A stretch of DNA of 13,518 nt from Nanobdellota archaeon (GCA_030704765.1 JAUYDD010000109.1:1-13518); one strand, 5' to 3'; counted from the first letter of the stretch, positions 1-6,534 are shown. Notes: generated by a model from the letters alone, not told the origin. Program-made: numbers and translations.

Positions 1-135
1 TTTCTGTGCAGAAAATTCTTCTGAAAGAATTTTCATGCATCCTAAAAACAAGGGCCAATCAAACCACACTCGCCAGCAGGCGATTTTTTAGCTGTGGCAA
101 AAAACCTTTAGGGTGTGGTGGCCCATTGTTTTTTT
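1..135 (+). ncRNA. Structured RNA-like element, 3' part (5' end outside window)
   Basis: No reading frame explains this stretch, but it folds strongly. A perfect 10-bp hairpin (GAAAATTCTT 11-20, loop CTGA, AAGAATTTTC 25-34) is flanked by TGCA/TGCA (7-10, 36-39). A long interrupted stem follows: AAAAACAA 44-51 with TTGTTTTT 126-133, GGGCCA 52-57 with TGGCCC 119-124, and CCACAC 64-69 with GTGTGG 113-118. The six bases ATCAAA (58-63) bulge out on the 5' side. Inside lies hairpin TCGCC/GGCGA (70-74, 79-83). TGTGG at 94-97 could compete for CCACAC, so a switch is conceivable. The element ends in a T tract (129-135), which fits archaeal U-tract termination on the plus strand. GGGCCAATCAAA recurs almost exactly at 13501-13512. 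The family is unknown to me; I saw no RNase P, SRP or 5S signature. Confidence 0.5.
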
Positions 136-157
136 GATATTAATAAAATCATAACAA

Positions 158-164
158 TTTTAAA
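158..164 (+). promoter_or_regulatory. TATA-like box for the BRO/DinD-like gene
   Basis: TTTTAAA is centred about 27 bp before the ATG at 189, the spacing seen at the other leaderless starts in this window. Confidence 0.35.
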
Positions 165-188
165 GTTGTATTTATTGAATAAATAACT

Positions 189-1061
189 ATGGAAGAAGAA
201 AAAGAAAGTGAGACGCATATTGCAATTTTTAATGGAAAGGCTATAAGAAGAAAGCTTGTTAATGATAAATGGTTTTTTTCTATTATTGATATTATTGGTG
301 TATTAACCGATAGCACTATTCCTAAAAGATATTGGTCTGATTTAAAGATAAAATTAAAAGAAGAGGGTTTTGAGTCGTACGATAAAATCGTACAACTGAA
401 ATTAAAATCAGGAGATGGAAAGGAATATGGGACTGATTGCTCTGATACAGAAGGTATTTTTAGGATAATACAGTCAATCCCTTCAAAAAAAGCAGAACCA
501 TTCAAGAGATGGTTAGCTAAAGTTGGTTATGAAAGAATACAAGAGATAGAAAATCCTGAACTTGCTCAGGAAAGAATGAAACAACTTTATGATCAAAAAG
601 GATACTCAAAAGATTGGATTGAAAAAAGATTAAGGGGAATAGCAATAAGGCAAGAACTAACTGATGAATGGAAAAATCGCGAAGTAAAAAAAGAAATATA
701 ATATGCCATATTAACAAATGAAATAAGTATGGCTGCTTTTGGAAAGACTGTTGAAGAATATAAGAAATTTAAAAGCTTGAAAAGAGAGAATTTGAGGGAT
801 CACATGGATGATTTGGAATTGATATTTACAATGCTTGGAGAAGCTTCAACAATAAGGATTGCTAAATCAAAGGATGCTTATGGACTTGAAGAAAATAAAA
901 CTGCTGCAAGGCAGGGTGGAGAGGTTGCAGGAAATGCAAGAAAAGAGCTTGAATTAAAAACTGGAGAAAGTGTTGTTAGTGATGAAAATTTTTTAGATAT
1001 TCCGGAAAAATTAAAGAAGAAAAGAAAAAAATTAATAGAAAATTTTAATGAAAATAATTGA
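189..1061 (+). pseudogene. BRO-N / DinD-like protein interrupted by an in-frame TAA
   Basis: Two open stretches (189-701 and 729-1061) lie in the same frame and are separated only by TAA at 699-701. Reading through that codon gives about 290 residues, with YAILTNEIS joining the halves, as expected for full-length members of this family. The N-terminal part (about residues 10-105, including KWFFSIIDIIGVLTDS) matches the BRO-N fold found in viral BRO/antirepressor proteins and in DinD-type damage-inducible proteins. The C-terminal part has the conserved-looking KRENLRDHMDDLELIFTMLG and a lysine-rich tail. No other frameshift or deletion is visible, so this is either a recent nonsense mutation or a sequencing error. 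If the call is real, the product would be a 170-residue BRO-N protein, possibly plus a fragment re-initiated at 729. Such genes usually come from viruses or plasmids. Confidence 0.75.
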
Positions 1062-1456
1062 TATTAGATGGGGATTTTTTGAGATGTTTTTGCAGAGAAT
1101 ATAAAGGGGAAATAACTAAAAGATCCTAAAAGACTCAAATTAATTTATGAATTGGGGGGTTCTTCAAAAAAGATTATTTGAATCTGTCTACTCAATCTCG
1201 ATAATATTTATAAATAAAAGCCACTTTTTATTGACGTCAAACTGCCGAAATATAAACAATAAAAAAGCCTTTCAATATACCATAAGGGGCAGGTGCTCTG
1301 GCGGGGCTATTCATTCTACTGTAAGTGGTAAGTTGTATGTAGTAATTGGTTCTGGGTTGGTGGTAAGTTGTTTGTTGAATAGAAACAACAAACCAAAAGC
1401 TTTATAAATAACCTTACTATTATTAATATAATATAAATTTTAGTGAGGTTAAAATT
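1062..1456. other. Gene-free stretch with a TATA box, a palindrome and GT-rich sequence
   Basis: I see no supported gene here. An 86-codon open frame (1147-1407) has a composition unlike a protein and no start context. A TATA-like TTTATAAAT (1207-1215) is followed about 20 bp later by the 10-bp perfect palindrome TTGACGTCAA (1231-1240), right where transcription would begin. Positions 1321-1376 are GT-rich with degenerate repeats (GTGGTAAGTTGT types), and a hairpin GTTTGTTG/CAACAAAC lies at 1370-1393. The same GT-rich style reappears in the inverted-repeat element near 4457-4536. A decayed gene or a small RNA are both possible. Confidence 0.4.
1401..1409 (+). promoter_or_regulatory. TATA box for the ATPase gene
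   Basis: TTTATAAAT would start transcription near 1430 and leave a short leader. That leader contains GTGAGGT (1443-1449), a Shine-Dalgarno-like match 7 bp before the ATG at 1457. This is the only gene in the window with a good ribosome binding site. Confidence 0.55.
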
Positions 1457-2695
1457 ATGTATATAGAGAGATTTTTGGAAAGGAAAATAGAAAAATATCT
1501 GCATAGAAAAGAAATCATTGCGATAATTGGCGCAAGACAGTGTGGAAAAACCACATTAATGGAGCATGTATTTAAAAAACTTAAAAATGCAAAATTTATC
1601 AGCTTTGAAGACAGGGATATTTTAGAATTATTCATTAAGGATATAAATAGCTTTGTTGATTTATATGCCAAAGACTTGAATTATTTATTTATAGACGAAT
1701 TTCAATATGCTAAAGATGGTGGAAAACAGCTTAAGTATATTTATGATAATTATAAAATTAAAATTTTTATATCGGGCTCTTCTTCATCAGAATTATCAAT
1801 ACAAAGCGTTAAATATTTAGTCGGAAGAATTTTTATATTAAATCTTAATCCCCTTTCTTTTGGAGAGTATCTAAATTATAAAAATAAGAAAATTTATGAA
1901 ATACAGATTAAAGACAAAATATTGTCTCCTCCAATAATAAAAGAAATTAATAAATATTATAAAGAGTTTGCAATATATGGGGGTTATCCTGCTGTTGTAT
2001 TATCAAGCGATAAAGAAGAAAAAGAAGAAGTCTTAAAGAATATTTTTAATACTTATTTTTTAAAAGAAATTAAGGAGATTTTACAGTTACCTGAAGATTT
2101 TAAACTTAGCAAGCTAATTAAGATATTATCGCTTCAAATTGGAGGCCTAACAAATTATAATGAACTCTCTACAGGAAGCGGATTTGACTATAAAGAATTA
2201 TTAAAGTACCTAAATGTTCTAAAAAAGACTTTCATTTGTTTTGAATGCCTGCCTTTTTTTAAAAACAAAAAAAAGGAACTTGTGAAAACTCCAAAAATTT
2301 ATTTTTTAGATAATGGTTTTAGAAATATTGTTATAAAAAATTTTCAGCCACTTGAAAACAGAACTGATATTGGAGAATTAAATGAAAATTTTATTGCCTC
2401 TGAATTAACCAAAACAGGAATTGATACAAAATATTGGAGAACAAAGGCGGGTGCGGAGGTAGATTTTATTATAGAGAAAAATGGGGAGATTATTCCTATT
2501 GAAGTTAAATCAAATTTAACTAATTCTAAAATTACTCGAAGCTACAGAAATTTTCTTGACGAATATAAGCCTGAAAAAGGCTATGTTTTATCTATGAATT
2601 TTTTTAATCAAATTAAAATTGGTAAATACCCTATTTTTTTTATGCCTATTTTTAATATAGAAAAAATTACTAAATTTGATTTGAATTTATTCTGA
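1457..2695 (+). CDS. AAA_14/DUF4143-family ATPase
   Basis: A 412-residue protein of the common archaeal family with an AAA_14 P-loop ATPase domain and a C-terminal DUF4143 domain. Visible motifs are Walker A GARQCGKT (residues 25-32), Walker B YLFIDE with the usual FQYAKDGGKQLKYI continuation (76-96), and a sensor-like ISGSSSSELS (105-114). The C-terminal region holds a PD-(D/E)XK-like signature: E334, D336, then PIEVKS with E349 and K351, as is typical of DUF4143. Length is normal for the family and the gene looks intact. These proteins are abundant, often variable between strains and poorly characterised; toxin-antitoxin-like or DNA-related roles have been suggested but not settled. The start is supported by a GTGAGGT site and an upstream TATA box. 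Lysine- and isoleucine-rich composition matches the AT-rich genome. Confidence 0.9.
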   Translation: MYIERFLERKIEKYLHRKEIIAIIGARQCGKTTLMEHVFKKLKNAKFISFEDRDILELFIKDINSFVDLYAKDLNYLFIDEFQYAKDGGKQLKYIYDNYKIKIFISGSSSSELSIQSVKYLVGRIFILNLNPLSFGEYLNYKNKKIYEIQIKDKILSPPIIKEINKYYKEFAIYGGYPAVVLSSDKEEKEEVLKNIFNTYFLKEIKEILQLPEDFKLSKLIKILSLQIGGLTNYNELSTGSGFDYKELLKYLNVLKKTFICFECLPFFKNKKKELVKTPKIYFLDNGFRNIVIKNFQPLENRTDIGELNENFIASELTKTGIDTKYWRTKAGAEVDFIIEKNGEIIPIEVKSNLTNSKITRSYRNFLDEYKPEKGYVLSMNFFNQIKIGKYPIFFMPIFNIEKITKFDLNLF

Positions 2696-2788
2696 AGAAG
2701 ATAAAAATGGGTTTAAAAAAGTCCAAAACAAACAGGAATAATGCAATAAACCACCAATATAATTACTATACACTACAAATGACCTACT

Positions 2789-2825
2789 CCCAACTAGTTT
2801 TTGGCTCAAGCGAAGACTGGTTGGG
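2789..2825. terminator. Hairpin between convergent genes
   Basis: CCCAACTAGT (2789-2798) pairs with ACTGGTTGGG (2816-2825) over 10 bp with one wobble pair and a 17-nt loop. It lies between the ends of the ATPase gene and the Bud32-like gene, 5 bp from the latter's stop. No long T run follows on either strand, so a bidirectional terminator role is a guess. Confidence 0.4.
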
Positions 2826-2830
2826 CTATT

Positions 2831-3631
2831 TCAATACTTCTCCTTATACCTTCCCCTAGATTCAATAACTTTTATCCTTTTTTTGATTAATTCTGCATCT
2901 TTAGCTTTATAATTGTCAAGGATAATTTTCCAACAATGTTCCCAGATTGTAAAATGCTTTGCTTTTAATGCCTGCTGTAATAAATGCAGGTCCACTGCTT
3001 TATCTTCTATTTTATTTGAATGAAATGCAAGACCAAAGTCTATGAAATAGACTTTTTCTGAAGAATTAGCAATCTCACTATTGCTTGATTGAATATTTAT
3101 GCTCGACAATCTCCTCTTGCTCGATTGTCTCGCTGATTTATTAGTGTTAATAATATTTAAATCTAAATGTTGTGGAAGTGATTGATTAAGCGAGGCATCT
3201 GTTTTATTAATTAAATCAGGATTTTCAACAAAAATCATATTACTTGTAGTTAAATCACCATGGATTATGCCTTGGTCATGCATTTTTCCAAGGTTGTATG
3301 CTATAGTTTTGCAAATTTCTTTGTAATCTAATTTCTCGAGATAGTCTGATAGCTTTTTACCTTTTATGTAATTCATTATTATTTCTTGTTTATTATCAGT
3401 CATTATTATTTTTGGGACTGGAATAACCTGAGATAATTTGTTTATTATTTTTGCTTCGCTTTTTGTTCTGCTTTTACGAAGTTTTTCATCTATTTCTTTT
3501 ATTCTATAAGATTTTTTTATGCGGTTTTTAATGATAATTTGCCCACCTTCCAACCCTCTTCCTCCACCCGAAGATTGTTTTACTAGAGATATTACTGCTT
3601 CTGCGCCTTGAGCTAATATCTGGGGTTTCAT
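2831..3631 (-). CDS. bud32: Bud32-like KEOPS serine/threonine kinase with insertions
   Basis: An archaeal Bud32 (PRPK/Kae1-associated kinase) homologue. Bud32 is the small atypical kinase/ATPase of the KEOPS complex that supports Kae1 in making t6A at position 37 of tRNAs. Family hallmarks are present: GAEAVI (residues 9-14), KKSYRIKEIDEKLRKSRTKSEA (39-60) with conserved Arg/Lys/Glu, catalytic HGDLTTSN (124-131), metal-binding DFG (198-200) and a C-terminal SRGRY. At 266 residues it is clearly longer than the usual 200-230. The excess lies in a Gly-rich insert (about 20-30) and a Ser/Asn/Gln-rich insert of about 55 residues (about 137-192) between the catalytic and metal-binding loops. No kae1 gene is in this window. 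A TATA box about 28 bp upstream suggests a leaderless message. Confidence 0.88.
   Translation of the reverse strand: MKPQILAQGAEAVISLVKQSSGGGRGLEGGQIIIKNRIKKSYRIKEIDEKLRKSRTKSEAKIINKLSQVIPVPKIIMTDNKQEIIMNYIKGKKLSDYLEKLDYKEICKTIAYNLGKMHDQGIIHGDLTTSNMIFVENPDLINKTDASLNQSLPQHLDLNIINTNKSARQSSKRRLSSINIQSSNSEIANSSEKVYFIDFGLAFHSNKIEDKAVDLHLLQQALKAKHFTIWEHCWKIILDNYKAKDAELIKKRIKVIESRGRYKEKY
3056..3223 (-). other. Low-complexity insertion inside the Bud32-like gene
   Basis: This segment encodes the Ser/Asn/Gln-rich stretch between HGDLTTSN and DFG that ordinary Bud32 proteins lack. The DNA carries an inverted repeat, GACAATC (3105-3111) and GATTGTC (3123-3129), and several degenerate TTGATTG/TCGATTG copies. 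It keeps the reading frame, so it may be a surface loop grown by repeat expansion or by insertion of a small palindromic element. Confidence 0.45.
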
Positions 3632-3655
3632 ATTATATCTTTCAAAATAATTGTA

Positions 3656-3663
3656 TTTATAAA
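3656..3663. promoter_or_regulatory. Shared palindromic TATA box for two divergent genes
   Basis: TTTATAAA reads the same on both strands. Its centre is about 28 bp from the minus-strand start at 3631 and about 25 bp from the plus-strand start at 3685. No second TATA box is apparent in the 53-bp gap, so one element may serve both leaderless genes. Confidence 0.5.
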
Positions 3664-3684
3664 TCTTTAAATTTAGATTTATTT

Positions 3685-4419
3685 ATGGGTTTATTATCAA
3701 TAATCAGGGGATTTTATCCTATTAGAGAACGATGGAAAACAACAGGAGGTTTGAGATTATGTAAACATCCTAGTTTAGATGAACCTCCTAGAGTTAAATA
3801 TGCTGTTTTTAGTGATAGGAGAGTTTTTGATAGGAAAAAATTTGATAAAGTATGGAAATTATTTGAGAGTTTTTTAGCTGAAGAATTTTATTTTAGAGGC
3901 GGACCTTTAAATGAAAATGCTTTTGAATTTTGTTTAGGAATGCAGAGAAAAGGCGAGGAATTTAGTTCCTCTGATTTTAAAAATGCACTTGTTGCAAGAG
4001 AATATAATAGAGAATCTGGAGGCCCTCAATTAGGCGATATTATTGCTTATTATTTTCAAGGAGGATTAAATATTTATACTCATGCAGGAATTTATTTTGG
4101 AAACGAAGTTGTTAGGTCCAGATGGGGAGAAAATGGCCCAATAGTTGAACATCCTATTTTAGAAGTTTTACCTTTGTATATAGAATATTTAGGTGCATTA
4201 GATATTTCCGAGTTTATTGATAGGGATAAAATAAGATTTGATGTTTGGAGAAGACGAGCTGAAGAGCCTCAGGCAGCTGCAGAGATTTCTGAAGCAACCC
4301 CCCATGCTGTTCAATGTTATGGAATAGAAGATGAAACAGTTGTAAGAGAAGATTGTAATTATGATTGCGAGAATTGTGAAGTAAATAAGGTTTATAAGGG
4401 AAGGGTAAAATTAAGTTAA
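3685..4419 (+). CDS. NlpC/P60 (papain-like) fold protein with Cys-rich tail
   Basis: A 244-residue protein that I place tentatively in the NlpC/P60-CHAP-like papain-fold group. The core is LGDIIAYYF (116-124), THAGIYFGN (132-140, His133 a candidate catalytic His) and SRWGENGPIVEHP (145-157, His156). Related proteins usually have a catalytic Cys in an N-C-x-x-[FY]-A-L-G helix. Here the equivalent reads NAFEFCLG (78-85), with alanine at the expected position and Cys83 four residues later, so the nucleophile is either displaced or lost. The C-terminal 35 residues hold CNYDCENC (214-221), a possible metal or disulfide site. No signal peptide is evident. It starts leaderless from the TATA box shared with the Bud32-like gene. 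Function is unknown: cell-wall hydrolase, thiol peptidase or an inactive relative are all open. Confidence 0.5.
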   Translation: MGLLSIIRGFYPIRERWKTTGGLRLCKHPSLDEPPRVKYAVFSDRRVFDRKKFDKVWKLFESFLAEEFYFRGGPLNENAFEFCLGMQRKGEEFSSSDFKNALVAREYNRESGGPQLGDIIAYYFQGGLNIYTHAGIYFGNEVVRSRWGENGPIVEHPILEVLPLYIEYLGALDISEFIDRDKIRFDVWRRRAEEPQAAAEISEATPHAVQCYGIEDETVVREDCNYDCENCEVNKVYKGRVKLS

Positions 4420-4439
4420 TTATGTTTGTTTAATCCCAA

Positions 4440-4553
4440 GGATAAATGCCCGATGTCATTAAGTTAGTGGTTATTTGTTAGTAGTATGTCGTTAACCACC
4501 TACGGCCAACCACAGACTACAAACCTTAACTTAATGGGATTGGATAAATGCCC
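4440..4553. repeat. MITE-like inverted-repeat element with 12-bp flanking direct repeats
   Basis: GGATAAATGCCC occurs at 4440-4451 and again at 4542-4553. Between them lie terminal inverted repeats CATTAAGTTA (4457-4466) and TAACTTAATG (4527-4536), extended inward by GGTT/AACC, and AATCCC (4432-4437) also pairs with GGGATT (4536-4541). The interior is GT-rich on one side and CA-rich on the other. The layout, inverted repeats inside a direct repeat, looks like a small non-autonomous insertion with a target duplication. No transposase is present. Confidence 0.45.
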
Positions 4554-4604
4554 CTACCAGGTTGTGTCACAATTCGGTTTTTTGCTGTTTTTTAAAATTT
4601 TTTA

Positions 4605-4659
4605 GGCTTTTTAAGCCATATAAAGACTAAATTTTTTGTCTCGTAAGAATTACGAGACA
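4605..4659. other. Two hairpins in a gene-free stretch
   Basis: GGCTT/AAGCC (4605-4609, 4613-4617) and a perfect 10-bp stem TGTCTCGTAA/TTACGAGACA (4637-4646, 4650-4659) with a GAA loop. T-rich sequence precedes rather than follows them on the plus strand, so they are not obvious terminators. The second hairpin directly abuts the first intergenic repeat copy. Confidence 0.4.
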
Positions 4660-4709
4660 GCCTGCTACGATTACTTAATCCTAAGGATTAACTCCTCAAC
4701 TTTTTCCTC
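4660..4709 (+). repeat. Intergenic repeat family, copy 1 (short form)
   Basis: This copy contains the conserved 3' module: a TACGATTAC lead-in, hairpin TTAATCC-TAA-GGATTAA (4675-4691), then CTCCTCAACTTTTTCCTC. The same module closes copies at 5435-5469, 10291-10321 and 11072-11106. It lies 158 bp before the start of the CheD-like gene. Confidence 0.7.
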
Positions 4710-4838
4710 TGTAATAATTTATTCAGATAACATTCATTAGACCCTCTTTATAAATTTGAACATTAAGTTTAACTCTCCCACTAGTTTAACCTTAAGTAAA
4801 CTTTGATACATTTACCTGTTTTTGTTATATGGGAATAA

Positions 4839-4847
4839 TTTAAAAAG
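4839..4847 (+). promoter_or_regulatory. TATA-like box for the CheD-like gene
   Basis: TTTAAAAAG is centred about 25 bp before ATG 4868, consistent with a leaderless message. A stronger-looking TTTATAAAT at 4747-4755 lies 115 bp upstream and could give a longer transcript. Confidence 0.4.
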
Positions 4848-4867
4848 AGATACTTAATCGAAATTAT

Positions 4868-5347
4868 ATGAAAATAGATATACCTTTAGGGTTGTATGTA
4901 CCAGAGGGCCATTGTGCAGTATTACACACTACTGGTCAAGCTAATTTATTTCGTATAAAATATAAACCTCATTCAGATACAATCTACAAAAATTGTACTT
5001 TTCAACTTAAAAGTCAGGAGGGGATTAGGAATCTTTTTACAGATGGTATTATGTATTGTATGGGATTGATGTTAATAGGAGAAAGTTCTTATGGGCTAAT
5101 CCATGCAAATTCTGCCAAATCCTTAGAATTATTATTAAAAAGAGTCCTTTTTGATTTACCTGAAAGAGCAATACATGCAATGCACGCTTGTAGTTCTACT
5201 GGCATGGATAATCCAGCAAATAATTACCTTGAAGTGTTAAGTAGAATTACTCCAACAATCGTTCCAAGAATACATCAGCAACCAATTGTTTATCCCCAAG
5301 AAATTGCATGCGGAAAAGATGTTTTATATACTGGGTCAACAGATTAA
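4868..5347 (+). CDS. Small protein with CheD/CNF1-like Thr-Cys-His pattern
   Basis: A 159-residue protein that I do not recognise with certainty. The middle reads TDGIMYC (58-64), then MGLMLIGESSYGLIHANS (65-82). This resembles the glutamine-deamidase fold (CheD, CNF1, YfiH), where a Cys ends one strand and a His begins another after a short hydrophobic hairpin. Thr58, Cys64 and His79 give spacings of 6 and 15. CheD of Thermotoga uses Thr21, Cys27 and His44 (6 and 17), and CNF1 uses Cys866 and His881 (15). A helix follows (AKSLELLLKRVL). The C-terminal part has further Cys and His residues (IHAMHACSS). No signal peptide or membrane segment is visible. No chemotaxis gene is nearby, so a receptor-deamidase role is unlikely. 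It stands alone between two intergenic repeats. Confidence 0.4.
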   Translation: MKIDIPLGLYVPEGHCAVLHTTGQANLFRIKYKPHSDTIYKNCTFQLKSQEGIRNLFTDGIMYCMGLMLIGESSYGLIHANSAKSLELLLKRVLFDLPERAIHAMHACSSTGMDNPANNYLEVLSRITPTIVPRIHQQPIVYPQEIACGKDVLYTGSTD

Positions 5348-5365
5348 CAAAGTGGACTGCACCCT

Positions 5366-5470
5366 TATTTAGTAATACTCTCCTCCGCAGCGTTGCACTA
5401 AATACCCTTCAGTTATTCGGTTTATATAAGAGATTTAATCCTAAGGATTAACTTCCCAACTTTTTCCTCG
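5366..5470 (+). repeat. Intergenic repeat family, copy 2
   Basis: Three modules are present. Positions 5368-5395 are identical over 28 bp to 10972-10999. Positions 5411-5426 match the AGTTATTCGG-type block of copies 5 and 6. The 3' module has TTAATCC-TAA-GGATTAA at 5435-5451 and ends in CCCAACTTTTTCCTC. The copy fills the gap between two convergent genes and stops 9 bp before the methyltransferase stop codon. Confidence 0.8.
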
Positions 5471-5478
5471 AGAATTAT

Positions 5479-6210
5479 TTAATTGCTCTTTTCAAAAACA
5501 AAAACCGTGCAAATAAATCCATTATCATCTAAATCTTTCTTTAGAGTCAATTTTAAACCTTTTTTCTTAAACAAATCGAGATAATATTGTTCTTCTCGGT
5601 TATAATCTATTAACTTACCAATTTGAGGAATATCAGAATAATGTAAAACCTCTTTGTATTCTTTTCCATCTAGTTTAATGATGTTATTTTCTATAAAGAG
5701 GTCTCTTTTATCTTTAAGTTTCTCTGCTAGATATTTTTCATTTGCTACAACTAAAATGAATTTGCCTTCTCTATTTAGCATAGAATAAATCTTTTCAGCG
5801 ACCTTTTCTAAGTCTTCGGATGAAAAATGAGGAAATACATAAATTGCCGTGACAAAATCAAATTTTTCATCAGTTTGAACATCTTGGAAAGTATTATTAT
5901 AAGTTTTTAGTTCAACATTCTTCTTAACAATAAGCGGTTTTTTATTAATAAAAAAGTTGTAATTTTTATCAGATGGCTCACATCCTGCAAGAGTTACCTC
6001 TTTAAAAGATTTGGCTAAATTATTCGATAACATTTTTATAAAAAACCCAATACCGAAACCAATATCAAATATTCGAATAGTTGAATGTTTGTGTTTAGAG
6101 ATAATCTCTTTAATAATAAAGTTATTTACAAGAGAGTTAATTTTTGTCTTTTCTTGATTTTCCCATTTTATCTTTTCATATTGTTGATAAAAGAAGTTTT
6201 TGTTCTTCAT
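5479..6210 (-). CDS. Class I SAM-dependent methyltransferase
   Basis: A 243-residue class I (Rossmann-fold) methyltransferase of the methyltransf_11/25 type. Motif I is IFDIGFGIGF (47-56), which binds S-adenosylmethionine. The acidic residue ending strand 2 is E78 in GCEPS. The strand-4 region FDFVTAIYVFPHFS (117-130) and the following EGKFILVV strand complete the fold. The first 40 residues are charged and probably helical, and the C-terminal third (DYNREEQYYLDLFKKKGL) fits a substrate-capping region. Nothing shows the substrate. The gene stands alone between repeat copies 2 and 3. A TATA box (6235-6240, minus) is about 27 bp before the start, so the message is probably leaderless. Confidence 0.85.
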   Translation of the reverse strand: MKNKNFFYQQYEKIKWENQEKTKINSLVNNFIIKEIISKHKHSTIRIFDIGFGIGFFIKMLSNNLAKSFKEVTLAGCEPSDKNYNFFINKKPLIVKKNVELKTYNNTFQDVQTDEKFDFVTAIYVFPHFSSEDLEKVAEKIYSMLNREGKFILVVANEKYLAEKLKDKRDLFIENNIIKLDGKEYKEVLHYSDIPQIGKLIDYNREEQYYLDLFKKKGLKLTLKKDLDDNGFICTVFVFEKSN

Positions 6211-6234
6211 TGTAATAAGTTAAACTAAAATGGA

Positions 6235-6240
6235 TTTATA
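6235..6240 (-). promoter_or_regulatory. TATA box for the methyltransferase
   Basis: TATAAA on the minus strand is centred 27 bp before the start codon at 6210. Confidence 0.45.
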
Positions 6241-6260
6241 AGTTTTACTTGTTGACAATT

Positions 6261-6420
6261 GGTTTAACGCTCTTCCAAAGAGTTGAACTAATTGCTAATA
6301 CTCTCCGAAGAAGCAGTGAGCTATAAACCTCGCTAGTTATTCCATTTATGTAGCTAACTTAATCCTAAGGATTAACTTACCCTACGATAAGTTTAACCTT
6401 AGGTTAAGGTTCTCCCGCTA
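6261..6420 (+). repeat. Intergenic repeat family, copy 3
   Basis: A diverged copy. It opens with GTTTAAC and a bulged hairpin CTCTT/AAGAG (6271-6281). It keeps the AGTTATTC-to-CTAACTT block (6335-6360, two differences from copies 5 and 6) and has TTAATCC-TAA-GGATTAA (6359-6375). A second hairpin of the same design, TTAACC-TTA-GGTTAA (6393-6407), follows. The CCCAACTTTTTCC ending is absent. Confidence 0.65.
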
Positions 6421-6490
6421 ATTTTCTAAATTTTGTCGACGCTGACTAAAAAGCATTAAAAAAGTTGAGTATTAAAAATAGCTAAGGTTA

Positions 6491-6526
6491 AACTCTGCAA
6501 AAATGAGCAGATGTGCTCCCCGGAGC
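6491..6526. other. Paired short hairpins next to the TrmB-like gene end
   Basis: CTGC/GCAG (6495-6498, 6507-6510) and GCTCC/GGAGC (6515-6519, 6522-6526) lie 9 bp outside the minus-strand stop codon. The string GATGTGCTCCCC recurs in repeat copy 4 (10163-10173), so the piece belongs to the repeat repertoire. It could also help termination. Confidence 0.35.
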
Positions 6527-6534
6527 TGAATTTC

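Noticed and set aside
149..505. Minus-strand open frame over the BRO-like gene
   Set aside because: It is antisense to a recognisable BRO-N domain and has no family features.
699..701. Programmed stop-codon readthrough in the BRO-like gene
   Set aside because: The codon is TAA, not the TAG or TGA used for pyrrolysine or selenocysteine, and no stimulatory structure is evident.
1288..1380. Possible tRNA (GGTTCTGGG looked like a T-arm)
   Set aside because: No acceptor or anticodon stems pair around it; no tRNA was found anywhere in the window.
1147..1407. 86-codon open frame before the ATPase gene
   Set aside because: No ribosome site or well-placed promoter, non-protein-like composition, and overlap with GT-rich repetitive sequence and a hairpin.
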